Positions 24,161 to 37,615 of a stretch of 64,000 nucleotides of DNA are shown piece by piece. Source of the stretch: Sabellastarte sp. h YS-2021 (taxonomy: Eukaryota; Annelida; Polychaeta; Sabellida; Sabellidae); assembly GCA_964017235.1 (NCBI GenBank), contig OZ024940.1:806001-870000 (forward strand), read 5' to 3'. The first letter of the stretch is position 1. Each line of letters starts with the position of its first letter. Below the pieces are notes generated by a model. The model worked only from the letters and a program-made list of their open reading frames with translations. It had not been told where the DNA came from and searched no databases. The translations under genes were made by a program, and so were the position numbers.

Positions 24161-27100
24161 ATGGGGAATTTGTCATGCATACACACTAGTACAGTTGCCT
24201 TACCACCGAGTACGCCAAATTTGGACGTTCCGAGGGACACCAATTTTTTTCCACCAATAGATAGAGGGGTCCAGTCTGAGTCTATACAATATAACAGGGT
24301 AGGGTCTAAAGACCTTAATGTGGCAGATATGACCAGAAACAGTATTTCCCATTGATTTTAAATGGAGAATTTGTCATACATGTGTAGATACCTTACCATC
24401 GAGTACGCCAAATTTGGTCGTTCCGAGGGACACCAATTTTTTCCACCAATGGATGGAGGGGTCCAGTCTGAGTCTATACAATACAACAGGGTAGGGTCTA
24501 AAGACCTTAAGTTGGCAGATATGAGCAGAAACAGTATTTCCCATTGATTTTAAATGGGGAATTTGTCATGCATACACACTAGTACAGTTGCCTTACCACC
24601 AAGTACGCCAAATTTGGACGTTCGGAGGGACACCAATTTTTTTCCACCAATAGATAGAGGGGTCCAGTCTGAGTCTATACAATATAACAGGGTAGGATCT
24701 AAAGACCTTAAGTTGGCAGATATGAGCAGAAACAGTATGTCCCATTGATTTTAAATGGGGAATTTGTCATGCATACACACTAGTACAGTTGCCTTACCAC
24801 CGAGTACACCAAATTTGGACGTTCCGAGGGACACCAATTTTTTTCCACCAATAGATAGAGGGGTCCAGTCTGAGTCTATACAATATAACAGGGTAGGGTC
24901 TAAAGACCTTAATGTGGCAGATATGAGCAGAAACAGTATTTCCCATTGATTTTAAATGGGGAATTTGTCATGCATACACACTAGTACAGTTGCCTTACCA
25001 CCGAGTACGCCAAATTTGGACATTCCGAGGGACACCAATTTTTTTCCACCAATAGATAGAGGGGTCCAGTCTGAGTCTATACAATATAACAGGGTAGGGT
25101 CTAAAGATCTTAATGTGGCAGATATGACCAGAAACAGTATTTCCCATTGATTTTAAATGGGGAATTTGTCATACATGTGTAGATACCTTACCATCGAGTA
25201 CGCCAAATTTGGTCATTCCGAGGGACACCAATTTTTTTCCACCAATGGATGGAGGGGTCCAGTCTGAGTCTATACAATACAACAGGGTAGGGTCTAAAGA
25301 CCTTAAGTTGGCAGATATGAGCACAAACAGTATTTCCCATTGATTTTAAATGGGGAATTTATCATGCATACACACTAGTACAGTTGCCTTACCACCGAGT
25401 ACGCCAAATTTGGACGTTCCGAGGGACACCAATTTTTTTCCACCAATAGATAGAGGGGTCCAGTCTGAGTCTGTACAATATAACAGGGTAGGGTCTAAAG
25501 ACCTTAATGTGGCAGATATGACCAGAAACAGTATTTCCCATTGATTTTAAATGGGGAATTTGTCATACATGTGTAGATGCCTTACCATCGAGTACGACAA
25601 ATTTGGTCGTTCCGAGGGACACCAATTTTTTTCCACCAATGGATGGAGGGGTCCAGTCTCAGTCTATACAATATAACAGGGTAGGGTCTAAAGACCTTAA
25701 GTTGGCAGATATGAGCAGAAACAGTATTTCCCATTGATTTTAAATGGGGAATTTGTCATGCATACACACTAGTACAGTTGCCTTACCACCGAGTACGCCA
25801 AATTTGGACGTTCCGAGGGACACCAATTTTTTTCCACCAATAGATAGAGGGGTCCAGTCTGAGTCTATACAATATAACAGGGTAGGGTCTAAAGACCTTA
25901 ATGTGGCAGATATGACCAGAAACAGTATTTCCCATTGATTTTAAATGGGGAATTTGTCATACATGTGTAGATACCTTACCATCGAGTACGCCAAATTTGG
26001 TCGTTCCGAGGGACACCAATTTTTTCCACCAATGGATGGAGGGGTCCAGTCTGAGTCTATACAATACAACAGGGTAGGGTCTAAAGACCTTAAGTTGGCA
26101 GATATGAGCAGAAACAGTATTTCCCATTGATTTTAAATGGGGAATTTGTCATGCATACACACTAGTACAGTTGCCTTACCACCGAGTACGCCAAATTTGG
26201 ACGTTCGGAGGGACACCAATTTTTTTCCACCAATAGATAGAGGGGTCCAGTCTGAGTCTATACAATATAACAGGGTAGGATCTAAAGACCTTAAGTTGGC
26301 AGATATGAGCAGAAACAGTATTTCCCATTGATTTTAAATGGGGAATTTGTCATGCATACACACTAGTACAGTTGCCTTACCACCGAGTACGCCAAATTTG
26401 GACGTTCCGAGGGACACCAATTTTTTTCCACCAATAGATAGAGGGGTCCAGTCTGAGTCTATACAATATAACAGGGTAGGGTCTAAAGACCTTAATGTGG
26501 CAGATATGACCAGAAACAGTATTTCACATTGATTTTAAATGGGGAATTTGTCATACATGTGTAGATGCTTTACCATCGAGTACGCCAAATTTGGTCGTTC
26601 CGAGGGACACCAATTTTTTTCCACCAATGGATGGAGGGGTCCAGTCTGAGTCTATACAATATAACAGGGTAGGGTCTAAAGACCTTAAGTTGGCAGATAT
26701 GAGCAGAAACAGTATTTCCTATTGATTTCAAATAGGGAATTTGTCATGCATACACACTAGTACAGTTGCCTTACCACCGAGTACGCCAAATTTGGTCGTT
26801 CCGAGGGACACCAATTTTTTTCCACCAATAGATAGAGGGGTCCAGTCTGAGTCTATACAATATAACAGGGTAGGGTCTAAAGACCTTAAATCGGCAGATA
26901 TGAGCAGAAACACTATTTCCCATTGATTTTAAATGGGGAATTTGTCATGCATACACACTAGTACAGTTGCCTTACCACCGAGTACGCCAAATTTGGATGT
27001 TCCGAGGGACACCAATTTTTTTCCACCAATAGATAGAGGGGTCCAGTCTGAGTCTATACAATATAACAGGGTAGGGTCTAAAGACCTTAAATCGGCAGAT

Positions 27101-30100
27101 ATGACCAGAAACAGTATTTCCCATTGATTTTAAATGGGGAATTTGTCATACATGTGTAGATGCCTTACCACCGAGTACGCCAAATTTGGTCGTTCCGAGG
27201 GACACCAATTTTTTCCCACCAATAGATAGAGGGGTCCAGTCTGAGTCTATACAATATAACAGGGTAGGGTCTAAAGACCTTAAGTTGGCAGATATGAGCA
27301 GAAACAGTATTTCCCATTGATTTTAAATGGGGAATTTGTCATGCATACACACTAGTACAGTTGCCTTACCACCGAGTACACTAAATTTGGACGTTCCGAG
27401 GGACACCAATTTTTTTCCACCAATAGATAGAGGGGTCCAGTCTGAGTCTATACAATATAACAGGGTAGGGTCTAAAGACCTTAATGTGGCAGATATGACC
27501 AGAAACAGTATTTCCCATTGATTTTAAATGGGGAATTTGTCATACATGTGTAGATGCCTTACCATCGAGTACGCCAAATTTGGTCGTTCCGAGGAACACC
27601 AATTTTTTTCCACCAATGGATGGAGGGGTTCAGTCTGAGTCTATACAATATAACAGGGTAGGGTCTAAAGACCTTAAGTTGGCAGATATGAGCAGAAACA
27701 GTATTTCCCATTGATTTTAAATGGGGAATTTGTCATGCATACACACTAGTACAGTTGCCTTACCACCGAGTACGCCAAATTTGGTCGTTCCGAGGGACAC
27801 CAATTTTTTTCCACCAATAGATAGAGGGGTCCAGTCTGAGTCTATACAATATAACAGGGTAGGGTCTAAAGACCTTAAATCGGCAGATATGAGCAGAAAC
27901 AGTATTTCCCATTGATTTTAAATGGGGAATTTGTCATGCATACACACTAGTACAGTTGCCTTACCACCGAGTATGCCAAATTTGGACGTTCCGAGGGACA
28001 CCAATTTTTTTCCACCAATAGATAGAGGGGTCCAGTCTGAGTCTATACAATATAACAGGGTAGGGTCTAAAGACCTTAATGTGGCAGATATGACCAGAAA
28101 CAGTATTTCACATTGATTTTAAATGGGGAATTTGTCATACATGTGTAGATGCCTTACCATCGAGTACGCCAAATTTGGTCGTTCCGAGGGACACCAATTT
28201 TTTTCCACCAATGGATGGAGGGGTCCAGTCTGAGTCTATACAATATAACAGGGTAGGGTCTAAAGACCTTAAGTTGGCAGATATGAGCAGAAACAGTATT
28301 TCCTATTGATTTCAAATAGGGAATTTGTCATGCATACACACTAGTACAGTTGCCTTACCACCGAGTACGCCAAATTTGGTCGTTCCGAGGGACACCAATT
28401 TTTTTCCACCAATAGATAGAGGGGTCCAGTCTGAGTCTATACAATACAACAGGGTAGGGTCTAAAGACCTTAAGTTGGCAGATATGAGCACAAACAGTAT
28501 TTCCCATTGATTTTAAATGGGGAATTTGTCATACATGTGTAGATACCTTACCATCGAGTACGCCAAATTTGGTCATTCCGAGGGACACCAATTTTTTTCC
28601 ACCAATGGATGGAGGGGTCCAGTCTGAGTCTATACAATACAACAGGGTAGGGTCTAAAGACCTTAAGTTGGCAGATATGAACACAAACAGTATTTCCCAT
28701 TGATTTTAAATGGGGAATTTATCATGCATACACACTAGTACAGTTGCCTTACCACCGAGTACGCCAAATTTGGACGTTCCGAGGGACACCAATTTTTTTC
28801 CACCAATAGATAGAGGGGTCCAGTCTGAGTCTGTACAATATAACAGGGTAGGGTCTAAAGACCTTAATGTGGCAGATATGACCAGAAACAGTATTTCCCA
28901 TTGATTTTAAATGGGGAATTTGTCATACATGTGTAGATGCCTTACCATCGAGTACGACAAATTTGGTCGTTCCGAGGGACACCAATTTTTTTCCACCAAT
29001 GGATGGAGGGGTCCAGTCTCAGTCTATACAATATAACAGGGTAGGGTCTAAAGACCTTAAGTTGGCAGATATGAGCAGAAACAGTATTTCCCATTGATTT
29101 TAAATGGGGAATTTGTCATGCATACACACTAGTACAGTTGCCTTACCACCGAGTACGCCAAATTTGGACGTTCCGAGGGACACCAATTTTTTTCCACCAA
29201 TAGATAGAGGGGTCCAGTCTGAGTCTATACAATATAACAGGGTAGGGTCTAAAGACCTTAATGTGGCAGATATGAGCAGAAACAGTATTTCCCATTGATT
29301 TTAAATGGGGAATTTGTCATGCATACACACTAGTACAGTTGCCTTACCACCGAGTACGCCAAATTTGGACATTCCGAGGGACACCAATTTTTTTCCACCA
29401 ATAGATAGAGGGGTCCAGTCTGAGTCTATACAATATAACAGGGTAGGGTCTAAAGATCTTAATGTGGCAGATATGACCAGAAACAGTATTTCCCATTGAT
29501 TTTAAATGGGGAATTTGTCATACATGTGTAGATGCCTTACCATCGAGTACGACAAATTTGGTCGTTCCGAGGGACACCAATTTTTTTCCACCAATGGATG
29601 GAGGGGTCCAGTCTCAGTCTATACAATATAACAGGGTAGGGTCTAAAGACCTTAAGTTGGCAGATATGAGCAGAAACAGTATTTCCCATTGATTTTAAAT
29701 GGGGAATTTGTCATGCATACACACTAGTACAGTTGCCTTACCACCGAGTACGCCAAATTTGGACGTTCCGAGGGACACCAATTTTTTTCCACCAATAGAT
29801 AGAGGGGTCCAGTCTGAGTCTATACAATATAACAGGGTAGGGTCTAAAGACCTTAATGTGGCAGATATGACCAGAAACAGTATTTCCCATTGATTTTAAA
29901 TGGGGAATTTGTCATACATGTGTAGATACCTTACCATCGAGTACGCCAAATTTGGTCGTTCCGAGGGACACCAATTTTTTCCACCAATGGATGGAGGGGT
30001 CCAGTCTGAGTCTATACAATACAACAGGGTAGGGTCTAAAGACCTTAAGTTGGCAGATATGAGCACAAACAGTATTTCCCATTGATTTTAAATGGGGAAT

Positions 30101-32270
30101 TTGTCATGCATACACACTAGTACAGTTGCCTTACCACCGAGTACGCCAAATTTGGACGTTCGGAGGGACACCAATTTTTTTCCACCAATAGATAGAGGGG
30201 TCCAGTCTGAGTCTATACAATATAACAGGGTAGGATCTAAAGACCTTAAGTTGGCAGATATGAGCAGAAACAGTATTTCCCATTGATTTTAAATGGGGAA
30301 TTTGTCATGCATACACACTAGTACAGTTGCCTTACCACCGAGTACGCCAAATTTGGACGTTCCGAGGGACACCAATTTTTTTCCACCAATAGATAGAGGG
30401 GTCCAGTCTGAGTCTATACAATATAACAGGGTAGGGTCTAAAGACCTTAATGTGGCAGATATGACCAGAAACAGTATTTCACATTGATTTTAAATGGGGA
30501 ATTTGTCATACATGTGTAGATGCCTTACCATCGAGTACGCCAAATTTGGTCGTTCCGAGGGACACCAATTTTTTTCCACCAATGGATGGAGGGGTCCAGT
30601 CTGAGTCTATACAATATAACAGGGTAGGGTCTAAAGACCTTAAGTTGGCAGATATGAGCAGAAACAGTATTTCCTATTGATTTCAAATAGGGAATTTGTC
30701 ATGCATACACACTAGTACAGTTGCCTTACCACCGAGTACGCCAAATTTGGTCGTTCCGAGGGACACCAATTTTTTTCCACCAATAGATAGAGGGGTCCAG
30801 TCTGAGTCTATACAATATAACAGGGTAGGGTCTAAAGACCTTAAATCGGCAGATATGAGCAGAAACAGTATTTCCCATTGATTTTAAATGGGGAATTTGT
30901 CATGCATACACACTAGTACAGTTGCCTTACCACCGAGTACGCCAAATTTGGACGTTCCGAGGGACACCAATTTTTTTCCACCAATAGATAGAGGGGTCCA
31001 GTCTGAGTCTATACAATATAACAGGGTAGGGTCTAAAGACCTTAAATCGGCACATATGACCAGAAACAGTATTTCCCATTGATTTTAAATGGGGAATTTG
31101 TCATACATGTGTAGATGCCTTACCACCGAGTACGCCAAATTTGGTCGTTCCGAGGGACACCAATTTTTTCCCACCAATAGATAGAGGGGTCCAGTCTGAG
31201 TCTATACAATATAACAGGGTAGGGTCTAAAGACCTTAAGTTGGCAGATATGAGCAGAAACAGTATTTCCCATTGATTTTAAATGGGGAATTTGTCATGCA
31301 TACACACTAGTACAGTTGCCTTACCACCGAGTACACTAAATTTGGACGTTCCGAGGGACACCAATTTTTTTCCACCAATAGATAGAGGGGTCCAGTCTGA
31401 GTCTATACAATATAACAGGGTAGGGTCTAAAGACCTTAATGTGGCAGATATGACCAGAAACAGTATTTCCCATTGATTTTAAATGGGGAATTTGTCATAC
31501 ATGTGTAGATGCCTTACCATCGAGTACGCCAAATTTGGTCGTTCCGAGGAACACCAATTTTTTTCCACCAATGGATGGAGGGGTTCAGTCTGAGTCTATA
31601 CAATATAACAGGGTAGGGTCTAAAGACCTTAAGTTGGCAGATATGAGCAGAAACAGTATTTCCCATTGATTTTAAATGGGGAATTTGTCATGCATACACA
31701 CTAGTACAGTTGCCTTACCACCGAGTACGCCAAATTTGGTCGTTCCGAGGGACACCAATTTTTTTCCACCAATAGATAGAGGGGTCCAGTCTGAGTCTAT
31801 ACAATATAACAGGGTAGGGTCTAAAGACCTTAAATCGGCAGATATGAGCAGAAACAGTATTTCCCATTGATTTTAAATGGGGAATTTGTCATGCATACAC
31901 ACTAGTACAGTTGCCTTACCACCGAGTATGCCAAATTTGGACGTTCCGAGGGACACCAATTTTTTTCCACCAATAGATAGAGGGGTCCAGTCTGAGTCTA
32001 TACAATATAACAGGGTAGGGTCTAAAGACCTTAATGTGGCAGATATGACCAGAAACAGTATTTCACATTGATTTTAAATGGGGAATTTGTCATACATGTG
32101 TAGATACCTTACCATCGAGTACGCCAAATTTGGTCGTTCCGAGGGACACCAATTTTTTTCCACCAATGGATGGAGGGGTCCAGTCTGAGTCTATACAATA
32201 TAACAGGGTAGGGTCTAAAGACCTTAAGTTGGCAGATATGAGCAGAAACAGTATTTCCTATTGATTTCAA
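24161..32270 (+). repeat. Large higher-order unit, 41 monomers, 8110 bp
   Basis: Long starts: 24161, 24554, 24755, 24956, 25350, 25744, 26137, 26338, 26732, 26933, 27327, 27721, 27922, 28316, 28710, 29104, 29305, 29699, 30092, 30293, 30687, 30888, 31282, 31676, 31877. Short 193 bp starts: 25157, 25551, 26539, 27134, 27528, 28123, 28517, 28911, 29506, 30494, 31089, 31483, 32078. Short 192 bp starts: 24362, 25945, 29900. The left part, up to 28122, is repeated at 32271-36232. Shared private states include ATGGAGAAT at 24362 and 32472, AGTATGTCC at the end of 24554 and 32664, and AACACTATTTCC in 26732 and 34842. The right part, 28123-32077, is the 3955 bp unit that recurs at 37616. Confidence 0.92.
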
Positions 32271-32471
32271 ATAGGGAATTTGTCATGCATACACACTAGT
32301 ACAGTTGCCTTACCACCGAGTACGCCAAATTTGGACGTTCCGAGGGACACCAATTTTTTTCCACCAATAGATAGAGGGGTCCAGTCTGAGTCTATACAAT
32401 ATAACAGGGTAGGGTCTAAAGACCTTAATGTGGCAGATATGACCAGAAACAGTATTTCCCATTGATTTTAA
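32271..32471 (+). repeat. Hybrid junction monomer of the 8110 bp duplication
   Basis: The unit begins with the CAAATAGGG border variant (A32273), as in the 41764-type monomer that follows a matching short unit, then carries GGACG (A32335), AATGTGG and GACCAG, as in 24161, and is followed by the same ATGGAGAAT short monomer. The switch lies between 32274 and 32334. Confidence 0.88.
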
Positions 32472-35400
32472 ATGGAGAATTTGTCATACATGTGTAGATA
32501 CCTTACCATCGAGTACGCCAAATTTGGTCGTTCCGAGGGACACCAATTTTTTCCACCAATGGATGGAGGGGTCCAGTCTGAGTCTATACAATACAACAGG
32601 GTAGGGTCTAAAGACCTTAAGTTGGCAGATATGAGCAGAAACAGTATTTCCCATTGATTTTAAATGGGGAATTTGTCATGCATACACACTAGTACAGTTG
32701 CCTTACCACCGAGTACGCCAAATTTGGACGTTCGGAGGGACACCAATTTTTTTCCACCAATAGATAGAGGGGTCCAGTCTGAGTCTATACAATATAACAG
32801 GGTAGGATCTAAAGACCTTAAGTTGGCAGATATGAGCAGAAACAGTATGTCCCATTGATTTTAAATGGGGAATTTGTCATGCATACACACTAGTACAGTT
32901 GCCTTACCACCGAGTACACCAAATTTGGACGTTCCGAGGGACACCAATTTTTTTCCACCAATAGATAGAGGGGTCCAGTCTGAGTCTATACAATATAACA
33001 GGGTAGGGTCTAAAGACCTTAATGTGGCAGATATGAGCAGAAACAGTATTTCCCATTGATTTTAAATGGGGAATTTGTCATGCATACACACTAGTACAGT
33101 TGCCTTACCACCGAGTACGCCAAATTTGGACATTCCGAGGGACACCAATTTTTTTCCACCAATAGATAGAGGGGTCCAGTCTGAGTCTATACAATATAAC
33201 AGGGTAGGGTCTAAAGATCTTAATGTGGCAGATATGACCAGAAACAGTATTTCCCATTGATTTTAAATGGGGAATTTGTCATACATGTGTAGATACCTTA
33301 CCATCGAGTACGCCAAATTTGGTCATTCCGAGGGACACCAATTTTTTTCCACCAATGGATGGAGGGGTCCAGTCTGAGTCTATACAATACAACAGGGTAG
33401 GGTCTAAAGACCTTAAGTTGGCAGATATGAGCACAAACAGTATTTCCCATTGATTTTAAATGGGGAATTTATCATGCATACACACTAGTACAGTTGCCTT
33501 ACCACCGAGTACGCCAAATTTGGACGTTCCGAGGGACACCAATTTTTTTCCACCAATAGATAGAGGGGTCCAGTCTGAGTCTGTACAATATAACAGGGTA
33601 GGGTCTAAAGACCTTAATGTGGCAGATATGACCAGAAACAGTATTTCCCATTGATTTTAAATGGGGAATTTGTCATACATGTGTAGATGCCTTACCATCG
33701 AGTACGACAAATTTGGTCGTTCCGAGGGACACCAATTTTTTTCCACCAATGGATGGAGGGGTCCAGTCTCAGTCTATACAATATAACAGGGTAGGGTCTA
33801 AAGACCTTAAGTTGGCAGATATGAGCAGAAACAGTATTTCCCATTGATTTTAAATGGGGAATTTGTCATGCATACACACTAGTACAGTTGCCTTACCACC
33901 GAGTACGCCAAATTTGGACGTTCCGAGGGACACCAATTTTTTTCCACCAATAGATAGAGGGGTCCAGTCTGAGTCTATACAATATAACAGGGTAGGGTCT
34001 AAAGACCTTAATGTGGCAGATATGACCAGAAACAGTATTTCCCATTGATTTTAAATGGGGAATTTGTCATACATGTGTAGATACCTTACCATCGAGTACG
34101 CCAAATTTGGTCGTTCCGAGGGACACCAATTTTTTCCACCAATGGATGGAGGGGTCCAGTCTGAGTCTATACAATACAACAGGGTAGGGTCTAAAGACCT
34201 TAAGTTGGCAGATATGAGCAGAAACAGTATTTCCCATTGATTTTAAATGGGGAATTTGTCATGCATACACACTAGTACAGTTGCCTTACCACCGAGTACG
34301 CCAAATTTGGACGTTCGGAGGGACACCAATTTTTTTCCACCAATAGATAGAGGGGTCCAGTCTGAGTCTATACAATATAACAGGGTAGGATCTAAAGACC
34401 TTAAGTTGGCAGATATGAGCAGAAACAGTATTTCCCATTGATTTTAAATGGGGAATTTGTCATGCATACACACTAGTACAGTTGCCTTACCACCGAGTAC
34501 GCCAAATTTGGACGTTCCGAGGGACACCAATTTTTTTCCACCAATAGATAGAGGGGTCCAGTCTGAGTCTATACAATATAACAGGGTAGGGTCTAAAGAC
34601 CTTAATGTGGCAGATATGACCAGAAACAGTATTTCACATTGATTTTAAATGGGGAATTTGTCATACATGTGTAGATGCCTTACCATCGAGTACGCCAAAT
34701 TTGGTCGTTCCGAGGGACACCAATTTTTTTCCACCAATGGATGGAGGGGTCCAGTCTGAGTCTATACAATATAACAGGGTAGGGTCTAAAGACCTTAAGT
34801 TGGCAGATATGAGCAGAAACAGTATTTCCTATTGATTTCAAATAGGGAATTTGTCATGCATACACACTAGTACAGTTGCCTTACCACCGAGTACGCCAAA
34901 TTTGGTCGTTCCGAGGGACACCAATTTTTTTCCACCAATAGATAGAGGGGTCCAGTCTGAGTCTATACAATATAACAGGGTAGGGTCTAAAGACCTTAAA
35001 TCGGCAGATATGAGCAGAAACACTATTTCCCATTGATTTTAAATGGGGAATTTGTCATGCATACACACTAGTACAGTTGCCTTACCACCGAGTACGCCAA
35101 ATTTGGACGTTCCGAGGGACACCAATTTTTTTCCACCAATAGATAGAGGGGTCCAGTCTGAGTCTATACAATATAACAGGGTAGGGTCTAAAGACCTTAA
35201 ATCGGCAGATATGACCAGAAACAGTATTTCCCATTGATTTTAAATGGGGAATTTGTCATACATGTGTAGATGCCTTACCACCGAGTACGCCAAATTTGGT
35301 CGTTCCGAGGGACACCAATTTTTTCCCACCAATAGATAGAGGGGTCCAGTCTGAGTCTATACAATATAACAGGGTAGGGTCTAAAGACCTTAAGTTGGCA

Positions 35401-36232
35401 GATATGAGCAGAAACAGTATTTCCCATTGATTTTAAATGGGGAATTTGTCATGCATACACACTAGTACAGTTGCCTTACCACCGAGTACACTAAATTTGG
35501 ACGTTCCGAGGGACACCAATTTTTTTCCACCAATAGATAGAGGGGTCCAGTCTGAGTCTATACAATATAACAGGGTAGGGTCTAAAGACCTTAATGTGGC
35601 AGATATGACCAGAAACAGTATTTCCCATTGATTTTAAATGGGGAATTTGTCATACATGTGTAGATGCCTTACCATCGATTACGCCAAATTTGGTCGTTCC
35701 GAGGAACACCAATTTTTTTCCACCAATGGATGGAGGGGTTCAGTCTGAGTCTATACAATATAACAGGGTAGGGTCTAAAGACCTTAAGTTGGCAGATATG
35801 AGCAGAAACAGTATTTCCCATTGATTTTAAATGGGGAATTTGTCATGCATACACACTAGTACAGTTGCCTTACCACCGAGTACGCCAAATTTGGTCGTTC
35901 CGAGGGACACCAATTTTTTTCCACCAATAGATAGAGGGGTCCAGTCTGAGTCTATACAATATAACAGGGTAGGGTCTAAAGACCTTAAATCGGCAGATAT
36001 GAGCAGAAACAGTATTTCCCATTGATTTTAAATGGGGAATTTGTCATGCATACACACTAGTACAGTTGCCTTACCACCGAGTATGCCAAATTTGGACGTT
36101 CCGAGGGACACCAATTTTTTTCCACCAATAGATAGAGGGGTCCAGTCTGAGTCTATACAATATAACAGGGTAGGGTCTAAAGACCTTAATGTGGCAGATA
36201 TGACCAGAAACAGTATTTCACATTGATTTTAA

Positions 36233-36425
36233 ATGGGGAATTTGTCATACATGTGTAGATGCCTTACCATCGAGTACGCCAAATTTGGTCGTTCCGAGGG
36301 ACACCAATTTTTTTCCACCAATAGATAGAGGGGTCCAGTCTGAGTCTATACAATATAACAGGGTAGGGTCTAAAGACCTTAAATCGGCAGATATGAGCAG
36401 AAACACTATTTCCCATTGATTTTAA
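36233..36425 (+). repeat. Hybrid short-head/long-tail monomer, second heptamer junction
   Basis: The head is short-class (ACATGTGTAGATGCC, CCATCG to T36270) but from A36323 onward it is long-class (AATAGATAGAGG, AAATCGG) and ends with AACACTATTTCC, a state otherwise found only in 26732 and 34842. The switch lies between 36271 and 36322. The next unit, 36426, restarts the series that began at 35043, giving a 1383 bp tandem duplication (35043-36425, 36426-37808). Confidence 0.9.
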
Positions 36426-37615
36426 ATGGGGAATTTGTCATGCATACACACTAGTACAGTTGCCTTACCACCGAGTACGCCAAATTTGGACGTTCCGAGG
36501 GACACCAATTTTTTTCCACCAATAGATAGAGGGGTCCAGTCTGAGTCTATACAATATAACAGGGTAGGGTCTAAAGACCTTAAATCGGCAGATATGACCA
36601 GAAACAGTATTTCCCATTGATTTTAAATGGGGAATTTGTCATACATGTGTAGATGCCTTACCACCGAGTACGCCAAATTTGGTCGTTCCGAGGGACACCA
36701 ATTTTTTCCCACCAATAGATAGAGGGGTCCAGTCTGAGTCTATACAATATAACAGGGTAGGGTCTAAAGACCTTAAGTTGGCAGATATGAGCAGAAACAG
36801 TATTTCCCATTGATTTTAAATGGGGAATTTGTCATGCATACACACTAGTACAGTTGCCTTACCACCGAGTACACTAAATTTGGACGTTCCGAGGGACACC
36901 AATTTTTTTCCACCAATAGATAGAGGGGTCCAGTCTGAGTCTATACAATATAACAGGGTAGGGTCTAAAGACCTTAATGTGGCAGATATGACCAGAAACA
37001 GTATTTCCCATTGATTTTAAATGGGGAATTTGTCATACATGTGTAGATGCCTTACCATCGAGTACGCCAAATTTGGTCGTTCCGAGGAACACCAATTTTT
37101 TTCCACCAATGGATGGAGGGGTTCAGTCTGAGTCTATACAATATAACAGGGTAGGGTCTAAAGACCTTAAGTTGGCAGATATGAGCAGAAACAGTATTTC
37201 CCATTGATTTTAAATGGGGAATTTGTCATGCATACACACTAGTACAGTTGCCTTACCACCGAGTACGCCAAATTTGGTCGTTCCGAGGGACACCAATTTT
37301 TTTCCACCAATAGATAGAGGGGTCCAGTCTGAGTCTATACAATATAACAGGGTAGGGTCTAAAGACCTTAAATCGGCAGATATGAGCAGAAACAGTATTT
37401 CCCATTGATTTTAAATGGGGAATTTGTCATGCATACACACTAGTACAGTTGCCTTACCACCGAGTATGCCAAATTTGGACGTTCCGAGGGACACCAATTT
37501 TTTTCCACCAATAGATAGAGGGGTCCAGTCTGAGTCTATACAATATAACAGGGTAGGGTCTAAAGACCTTAATGTGGCAGATATGACCAGAAACAGTATT
37601 TCACATTGATTTTAA
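36426..37615 (+). repeat. Second heptamer copy, first six units
   Basis: Long starts: 36426, 36820, 37214, 37415. Short starts: 36627, 37021. They repeat 35043-36232 in order, including TATGCC at 36032 and 37415. The TCGATTACG change at 35679 is absent from 37021, so it arose after the duplication or was lost from the second copy. Confidence 0.88.

Larger units (their letters stand above)
32271..36425 (+). repeat. Second copy of the left part of the 8110 bp unit
   Basis: Long starts: 32271, 32664, 32865, 33066, 33460, 33854, 34247, 34448, 34842, 35043, 35437, 35831, 36032. Short starts: 33267, 33661, 34649, 35244, 35638, 36233, and 192 bp units at 32472, 34055. At offset 8110 I noticed only four single-base differences from 24161-28122 outside the junction: 24601 A / 32711 G, 26569 T / 34679 C, 26998 T / 35108 C, 27569 G / 35679 T. 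This was an eye check, not an alignment. The match ends inside the hybrid monomer at 36233. Confidence 0.9.
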
